Positions 59,290-64,000 of a stretch of DNA of 64,000 bases are shown one piece after another; position 1 is the stretch's first letter; every line of letters begins with the position of its first letter. The notes below the pieces were generated by a model. The model was not told where the DNA came from and did not search any database. It worked only from the letters and a program-made list of their open reading frames with translations. The position numbers and the translations under genes are program-made. Origin of the DNA: Aquitalea sp. LB_tupeE (GTDB lineage Bacteria > Pseudomonadota > Gammaproteobacteria > Burkholderiales > Chromobacteriaceae); the NCBI RefSeq assembly GCF_013391415.1, contig NZ_JACAXB010000031.1:62001-126000 (forward strand), written 5' to 3'.

Positions 59290-60198
59290 CTAGGCCAGCG
59301 AAATCATGATCAGCACCGGGCTCACCAGCGTCAGCACAAAGCCGCTGATCAGGGCCAGCGTTACGTGGTGGGTGCCGCATTTCTGCCGGATCAAGGGCAG
59401 GGTGGCATCCAGTGCGGTGGCACCGCAAATGCCGATGGCCTCTCTGCTGAAGCGCGCGCCCAGCAGGTACAACATGGCAATGGCCATCAGTTCGCGAAAC
59501 AGGTCGGTCATCATGGCAATGGCACCATAGCTGCTGCCCAGCTTGCTGCTCACCAGAATGCTGGACAGGGTAACCCAGCCAAAACCGCTGGACAGCGCCA
59601 GTGAAGTCCACACACTCTCGCCGGTAAATGCGGCCGCTGCCATGCCTCCGGCCAGTGAACCGATGATTACCAGTAAGGGCAGCACCATCACTTCGGGTTT
59701 GCGCCAGGCACTGCCCAGTTTCAGCTCCGCCAGGTCGATGCCAACCAGCACAATCAGCAGGTACAGCAATTGACTGGTGCTGATGGCATCCAGCCAGCCC
59801 AGCTGAAACCGGGAGGCCATGGCCCCCATGCCCACCATGCTCAAGGCCAGCAGGCAGTCGCGCAGTGCATGCAGAAACTGCGTGCCGGGCGGCCGCTCTG
59901 CCGGCTGGCTATGGTTGTTGCTACGTGGCTGGCGCATGCACAGCACGATCAGCCCCCAGGGCAGCAAGCTGGTGAAGGAGGCGAAGATCAGTGCCGTGCC
60001 CAGGGTTTTGCCCAGCACGCCACCATCACTCAGCACCGTACCGAAGCCCTTGCCGCAAAAGAACAGCAGCAGCCAGATCAGCGGCGTCAACAGGCGGGCA
60101 CAGTGCCGGGTATGGCGCTGCGGTAGCAACAGGCCAATGCCGTAGCCACACAGCAGCGCCAGCAAGATGGGGAAGATGGAGGCCAGAATCAGTTGCAT
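59290..60198 (-). CDS. lysO: LysO (YbjE) family L-lysine exporter
   Basis: 302 residues, the LysO length, with about eight hydrophobic segments. Family blocks: LALLCGYGIGLLLPQR, LIWLLLFFCGKGFG, LVGIDLAELKLGSAWRKPEV, LSSGFGWVTLSSILVSSKLG, AMMTDLFRELMAIAMLYLLG, ICGATALDATLPLIRQKCGT. In E. coli LysO exports lysine and toxic analogues. It is divergent from a LysR-type gene at 60395, a likely regulator. Confidence 0.9.
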   Translation of the reverse strand: MQLILASIFPILLALLCGYGIGLLLPQRHTRHCARLLTPLIWLLLFFCGKGFGTVLSDGGVLGKTLGTALIFASFTSLLPWGLIVLCMRQPRSNNHSQPAERPPGTQFLHALRDCLLALSMVGMGAMASRFQLGWLDAISTSQLLYLLIVLVGIDLAELKLGSAWRKPEVMVLPLLVIIGSLAGGMAAAAFTGESVWTSLALSSGFGWVTLSSILVSSKLGSSYGAIAMMTDLFRELMAIAMLYLLGARFSREAIGICGATALDATLPLIRQKCGTHHVTLALISGFVLTLVSPVLIMISLA

Positions 60199-60394
60199 GG
60201 CGGGCTCATTTCAAGGCGGGGCAGAGGTGTAAACATGATCGCTTGTTCATGGTGATTGCTATGCGCTGTCGGCTTGCTTGGCGCCGTAAGCCGTCAGTAT
60301 CACCAATTGCTGAATTCTCAGGAATGGATGAAACAAGCTTTTTGAATTCCCAAAACAGGAATAAGCTACCCGGTATCACGATGGGGGCGGATGC

Positions 60395-61309
60395 ATGCTG
60401 AATCGACTGGAAATGCTGCGTATCTTTTGTACCGCGGCGGAAGCACGCAATTTCAAGGAGGCCGCGCAGCAACTGGGCATTTCGCCACAAGTGGTGACGC
60501 GCGCCATTCAGGAACTGGAAAGCCAGTTCGGCGAGCTATTGTTCCACCGCAATACCCGCCAGTGCCGGGTTACCCGCGAAGGTGAGCGTCTGGCACATAT
60601 CGCCAGGCAAGGCGTGGAAGGGATTGATTGCCTGTTCCGCCGGGCAGAAGCCAATGCGGCCCAGCAGGTGGAAGGCACGGTACGCCTGACCGCGCCGGAG
60701 GCCATCGGCCAGACCAGCCTGGTGCACAGCCTGGCGCGTTTGCGTCAGCAGTATCCCGGCCTGCATTTCGAACTGCATCTGGAAGATGATGAAACCGATG
60801 TGGTGGATGAGCAGATTGATATCGGCATCCGCCACGGGTTGATTCGGGACAGCCGCTTTGTGGCGCGGCAAGTGGCCGAGGTGCCGTTCTTCATGGTGGC
60901 TGCCCCCGCCTTGCTGGCACGGTGCGGGGTGCCACGCACGCTGAAGGACTTACAGCAACAGCCGGTGGTCGGCACCATAGACCAGCGCACCGGCAAGCCG
61001 TGGCCCTGGTTTTTCCGTCAGGAGTCGCAGTGGATTCCGCAGGAACTGGCCTTCATCAGCAACAGTACCCAGGCCGAGTGTGCCGCGGTATTGGCAGGCT
61101 TTGGCTTTGCCCAGATGCCCGGCTTTGTCGCCATTCCCCACCTGCGTAGCGGCGATCTGGTAGAGGTGCTGCCAGAACTGGCACCCACGCCCTGGGCGCT
61201 GAGTGTGTACCGGCCGCAGCGCAGCCCGGTTCCGGCGCGGGTCCGCGTGGTATACGACTGCTTGGTCAGTGACTTTTCCAATGCTGCGTTTTTCCCGCTT
61301 CTCCCCTGA
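60395..61309 (+). CDS. LysR family regulator, divergent from lysO
   Basis: 304 residues. HTH: LNRLEMLRIFCTAAEARNFK, EAAQQLGISPQVVTRAIQEL, ESQFGELLFHRNTRQCRVTR. The effector domain has VDEQIDIGIRHGLIRDSRFV and ISNSTQAECAAVLAGFGFAQ. It lies 196 bases from lysO and probably regulates it, though the effector is unknown. Confidence 0.92.
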   Translation: MLNRLEMLRIFCTAAEARNFKEAAQQLGISPQVVTRAIQELESQFGELLFHRNTRQCRVTREGERLAHIARQGVEGIDCLFRRAEANAAQQVEGTVRLTAPEAIGQTSLVHSLARLRQQYPGLHFELHLEDDETDVVDEQIDIGIRHGLIRDSRFVARQVAEVPFFMVAAPALLARCGVPRTLKDLQQQPVVGTIDQRTGKPWPWFFRQESQWIPQELAFISNSTQAECAAVLAGFGFAQMPGFVAIPHLRSGDLVEVLPELAPTPWALSVYRPQRSPVPARVRVVYDCLVSDFSNAAFFPLLP

Positions 61310-61500
61310 GACGCATGCCAGTCTGGTAGCGGGCCGCGTCGCAGTATGGATAAACCGGCTAGCTGCTTGATCGTGCTTGTCTGGTGGTGCTTGCTATCCT
61401 GCTTTGGTGGTGGCCGGTATGCATGCCAATTTTTTGCTTGTGCGGCTGATTCAGCATAGGCTGGCATGTCACCATCACAACGGACAATCGAGGCCGGGCC

Positions 61501-62115
61501 ATGCACATCGCCATTCTTACCTTCGACGGCTACAACGAGCTGGATTCCCTGATTGCCTTTGGCATCCTCAACCGCATCAAGAAGCCGGACTGGCGGGTAT
61601 CCATTGCCAGCCCGACATCCCGGGTGACGTCCATGAATGGCATGGTGCTGGAGTCGCACATCCCGCTTGCCCAAGCCTGTGAGGCGGATGCCGTGATTGT
61701 TGGCAGCGGCCTGAAAACGCGGGATGTGGTGGCCGATGAAACGCTGATGGCACAGCTGCAGTTTGACCCCTCGCGCCAGCTGCTGGCGGGCCAATGCTCG
61801 GGCACGCTGATACTGGCCAGGCTTGGACTGTTACACGATATCCCGGCCTGTACCGACCTCATCACCAAGCCCTGGGTGCAGGAAGCAGGTGTCAGCGTGT
61901 TGAACCAGCCATTTTTTGCCCGAGACAATGTGGCAACGGCAGGCGGCTGCCTGGCCTCGCAATATCTGGCTTTCTGGCTGATTGCCAGGCTTGAAGGCCT
62001 GCAGGCCGCGCAGGAGGCATTGCATTACGTGGCACCGGTGGGTGAGAAAGAGGAATACCTGGCACGGGCCCTGCAGCATGTGTCGCCCTACCTGAACGCG
62101 ACTCCCTCAGCCTGA
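61501..62115 (+). CDS. DJ-1/PfpI family protein
   Basis: 204 residues. MHIAILTFDGYNELDSLIAF places the family acidic residue at E13, and the nucleophile elbow is LLAGQCSGTLILARLGLL with C99. DJ-1/PfpI members include isonitrile hydratases, glyoxalases and proteases; the ATKPWVQEA-type His region (TDLITKPWVQEAG) lacks the usual histidine, so catalytic function is unclear. No operon partner. Confidence 0.85.
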   Translation: MHIAILTFDGYNELDSLIAFGILNRIKKPDWRVSIASPTSRVTSMNGMVLESHIPLAQACEADAVIVGSGLKTRDVVADETLMAQLQFDPSRQLLAGQCSGTLILARLGLLHDIPACTDLITKPWVQEAGVSVLNQPFFARDNVATAGGCLASQYLAFWLIARLEGLQAAQEALHYVAPVGEKEEYLARALQHVSPYLNATPSA

Positions 62116-62183
62116 CCAACCGTGATGGCGTGTTTGCTGCTGGCCCTGCGCGTCATCATTCTGCCGCACAGCACCTGCAGTAC

Positions 62184-62819
62184 TCACTCAGCCTGCACGC
62201 TGGTGCTGTGCCCGGTTTGCTGCCAGCAGTCCAGCGCCTGGATCTGGTCAAACCAGCGGACAACTTCCCCAAACTCTTTGAGCGGCAGGCGGGCCTGCTG
62301 CCAGTCGGCCAGCGGCGCGGCAATGGCCAGATCGGCCAGCGATGGCTGTTGGCCGCATAGCCACTCCCGTCCGGCAAGGTGCTGATCGAGGATCTGCCCG
62401 GCGGCGACAAACCCGGCTTCCGCCCGTTCTACTTCCACCGCGCTGGCCGGGCCTTGCCCGGCCATGTGCTTGATTACGTGTTCCCAGTTAAGGCTGCTGA
62501 TGGGCGGCATCCAGTGCTGGGCACACCAGAACATCCAGCGGCTGACATCTGCCCGTTCGCGTGCACTGGCTGCATGCAGGGATTGATCCGCCGCCTGCTC
62601 TGCCAGGTACTGCATGATGGCGTAAGACTCCCACAGCACATGGCCATTGTCTTCCAGTACGGGGACCTGATGATTCGGGTTCAGCTGCAGGAAAGCGGGG
62701 GTGTTCTGCTCGCCGCCAAACAAATCAACTTCTATCAGTTCAAGCGGCACACCAAGCTGCCGGGCCACAAGCAGTACACGACGGCTGCAAGACGAAAGAG
62801 GATGGTAATAAAGACGCAT
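62184..62819 (-). CDS. Glutathione S-transferase
   Basis: 211 residues. Thioredoxin-fold half: MRLYYHPLSSCSRRVLLVAR, LNPNHQVPVLEDNGHVLWES (cis-Pro in QVPVL, ES of the glutathione site), AIMQYLAEQ; then an all-helical half with EWLCGQQPSLADLAIAAPLA. It conjugates glutathione to electrophiles or reduces them. ATG 62819 follows GCGGAG by nine bases; a GTG nine bases earlier is less likely. Confidence 0.92.
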   Translation of the reverse strand: MRLYYHPLSSCSRRVLLVARQLGVPLELIEVDLFGGEQNTPAFLQLNPNHQVPVLEDNGHVLWESYAIMQYLAEQAADQSLHAASARERADVSRWMFWCAQHWMPPISSLNWEHVIKHMAGQGPASAVEVERAEAGFVAAGQILDQHLAGREWLCGQQPSLADLAIAAPLADWQQARLPLKEFGEVVRWFDQIQALDCWQQTGHSTSVQAE

Positions 62820-62890
62820 GGCACACACTCCGCTGGTTGATCTCGAGTGATGCCATTGTCACCGCAGCCACTGACAGTTTTTGTCAGTAG

Positions 62891-63598
62891 TCAGCGGTGC
62901 TTACTGTTTTTGGTCTGTCGGGCGGCATCGGCTGCGCGCCATGCTTTCAGCAGTTCCTGCTTTCTGTGCGGGTAGCGTTCCGTACCGGCGCGCAGGGCAA
63001 AGATGCGGCCTGTCCGGAAATGACGGAAATCCTGCCGTGTTTCACACCATGCAGCCAGCATGCGGACATGGTCGAAATAGCCCAAGGCCAGTGGCCAGAT
63101 GGTGCGCTGCGTGACGTGGCCCTGTACATCACAGTAGTCGATGCCCAGTTTGTATCCACTGCGTATGGCCTGACGGATGATGGACACATCCACTGCATCG
63201 GCTTCTGTCTGTGAGGGGGAGGCCACCAGCAGCGAACTGTTATCCAGACTGTGGCGTAATTCCGCTGGCAGCACCGCGGAAATCTTGGCCAGCGCATGTT
63301 GGGCGGCACGGCCCAGTTGGGTGTCGGTGCGTTTGGCCACCCATTGCGAGCCCAGCACCAGTGCTTCGATTTCCTCCGCACTGAACATCAAGGGCGGCAG
63401 CATGAAGCCGGGGCGCAACACATAGCCCAGGCCGGGTTCGCCTTCAATATGCGCGCCTTGTGCCTGCAGGGTGGCGATGTCCCGGTACAGCGTGCGCAGG
63501 CTGATGCCCAGCTCAGCGGCGAGGCTGGCCCCGCTCACCGGGAAGCGGTGTTGCCGCAGGGCTTGCAGCAGGGTGAACAATCTTTCGGTACGCGCCAT
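62891..63598 (-). CDS. YafY-type HTH/WYL domain transcriptional regulator
   Basis: 235 residues. The N-terminal DeoR-like HTH reads RTERLFTLLQALRQHRFPVS, LAAELGISLRTLYRDIATLQ; from about residue 110 a WYL domain follows, with IRQAIRSGYKLGIDYCDVQG, RTIWPLALGYFDHVRMLAAW and DFRHFRTGRI. The usual WYL triplet is LAAW here. It lies upstream of the gst gene on the same strand, with 71 bases between, and may control it. Confidence 0.9.
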   Translation of the reverse strand: MARTERLFTLLQALRQHRFPVSGASLAAELGISLRTLYRDIATLQAQGAHIEGEPGLGYVLRPGFMLPPLMFSAEEIEALVLGSQWVAKRTDTQLGRAAQHALAKISAVLPAELRHSLDNSSLLVASPSQTEADAVDVSIIRQAIRSGYKLGIDYCDVQGHVTQRTIWPLALGYFDHVRMLAAWCETRQDFRHFRTGRIFALRAGTERYPHRKQELLKAWRAADAARQTKNSKHR

Positions 63599-63681
63599 GA
63601 AACTGTTGTCTGGTGATAAGCACGCAGCGATCTTGCCACATCGGCCAGGGCCGCATGCATGCATTTGCGTGAAAACGGCAG

Positions 63682-64000
63682 TCAGGTAGCGCGCAAACCA
63701 TGCAGATAGTCCTGCAAGGCCTGGCTGACGATGTCTGACAAGCGTTCACAGCCGACAGCGGCGGCGGATTCGGCGCGGTACAACATGAGCCGGATGTCTG
63801 GCAGTGCAGGCAGGTCCTGCCGTATTTGCAGCGTATCCGGTACGCCGACCGGGGTGCGCACCGTCACACCCAGCCCGGCGGCAACGGCTGCCCATATCCC
63901 GCTCAGGCTGCTGCTACTAAAGGACTGCCGCCAGGCCAGATTGGCCTGTTCCAGTGCGGCACAGGCAGCGGCCCGCATTAGGCAGGGGGCTTCAAAGGCC
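63682..64000 (-). CDS. LysR family regulator, C-terminal part (cut by window edge)
   Basis: At least 105 residues continue to the right edge. The reading AFEAPCLMRAAACAALEQAN followed by WRQSFSSSSLSGIWAAVAAG, LGVTVRTPVGVPDTLQI and LPDIRLMLYRAESA is the end of a LysR effector-binding domain. The start and HTH lie outside the window. Confidence 0.85.
   Translation of the reverse strand, partial: AFEAPCLMRAAACAALEQANLAWRQSFSSSSLSGIWAAVAAGLGVTVRTPVGVPDTLQIRQDLPALPDIRLMLYRAESAAAVGCERLSDIVSQALQDYLHGLRAT

Overview
The window is a GC-rich, densely coding segment of a Gram-negative chromosome. Shine-Dalgarno-led genes, stop/start (ATGA) overlaps, MetQ/Liv/polar amino-acid ABC importers, a class I PHA synthase and a LysO exporter fit a betaproteobacterium; the Chromobacteriaceae (Aquitalea, Chromobacterium, Vogesella) are my best guess, an inference not proven here. 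No rRNA, tRNA, CRISPR array, insertion sequence or phage gene was seen.

The core (about 3.8-38.6 kb) is an organosulfur acquisition island. In order: metQ-metN-metI leading into two SfnB-type flavoproteins, a DszA/NtaA-type monooxygenase and a second metQ; an atypical SDR; sfnC-sfnR (sigma-54 activator) on the minus strand; a divergent sfnC-like gene with ribB; a third sfnB with an APC permease; a second DszA/NtaA monooxygenase; a minus-strand pair (fourth sfnB and a DszC-like protein); a HutC-type regulator divergent from ssuD-amidohydrolase-ssuA; msuE-sfnG (dimethylsulfone to methanesulfinate chemistry) followed by a degenerate acyl-CoA-ligase-like protein and a complete branched-chain-type ABC importer; and a 2OG-Fe(II) oxygenase with a third MetQ. 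Seven acyl-CoA-dehydrogenase-fold flavoproteins lie within about 18 kb.

Regulation is unusually legible. Five promoters with -24/-12 (sigma-54) geometry sit downstream of copies of an inverted repeat TGCTG-N6-CAGCA, in three cases with an IHF-like site between. I infer that this repeat is the SfnR enhancer site and that sfnC2-ribB, sfnB3, ntaA2, sfnB4-dszC-like and msuE-sfnG form one regulon.

The right part is nitrogen and carbon scavenging: a cystine-type ABC importer (38.6-40.9 kb); an allantoicase / ureidoglycolate lyase operon with its own polar-solute ABC importer and FadR-type GntR regulator with a palindromic operator (41.2-46.4 kb); a flavin monooxygenase divergent from a second Liv-type ABC importer (46.7-53.0 kb); a truncated oligopeptide-type ATPase remnant and an FAD oxidoreductase; a chemoreceptor; phaC; lysO with a divergent LysR; a DJ-1/PfpI protein, a GST and a WYL regulator. 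Both ends cut into LysR genes. The first 3.6 kb hold LysR/SRPBCC and SDR/LysR divergent pairs and a molybdopterin-binding protein with a RutE-like nitroreductase.
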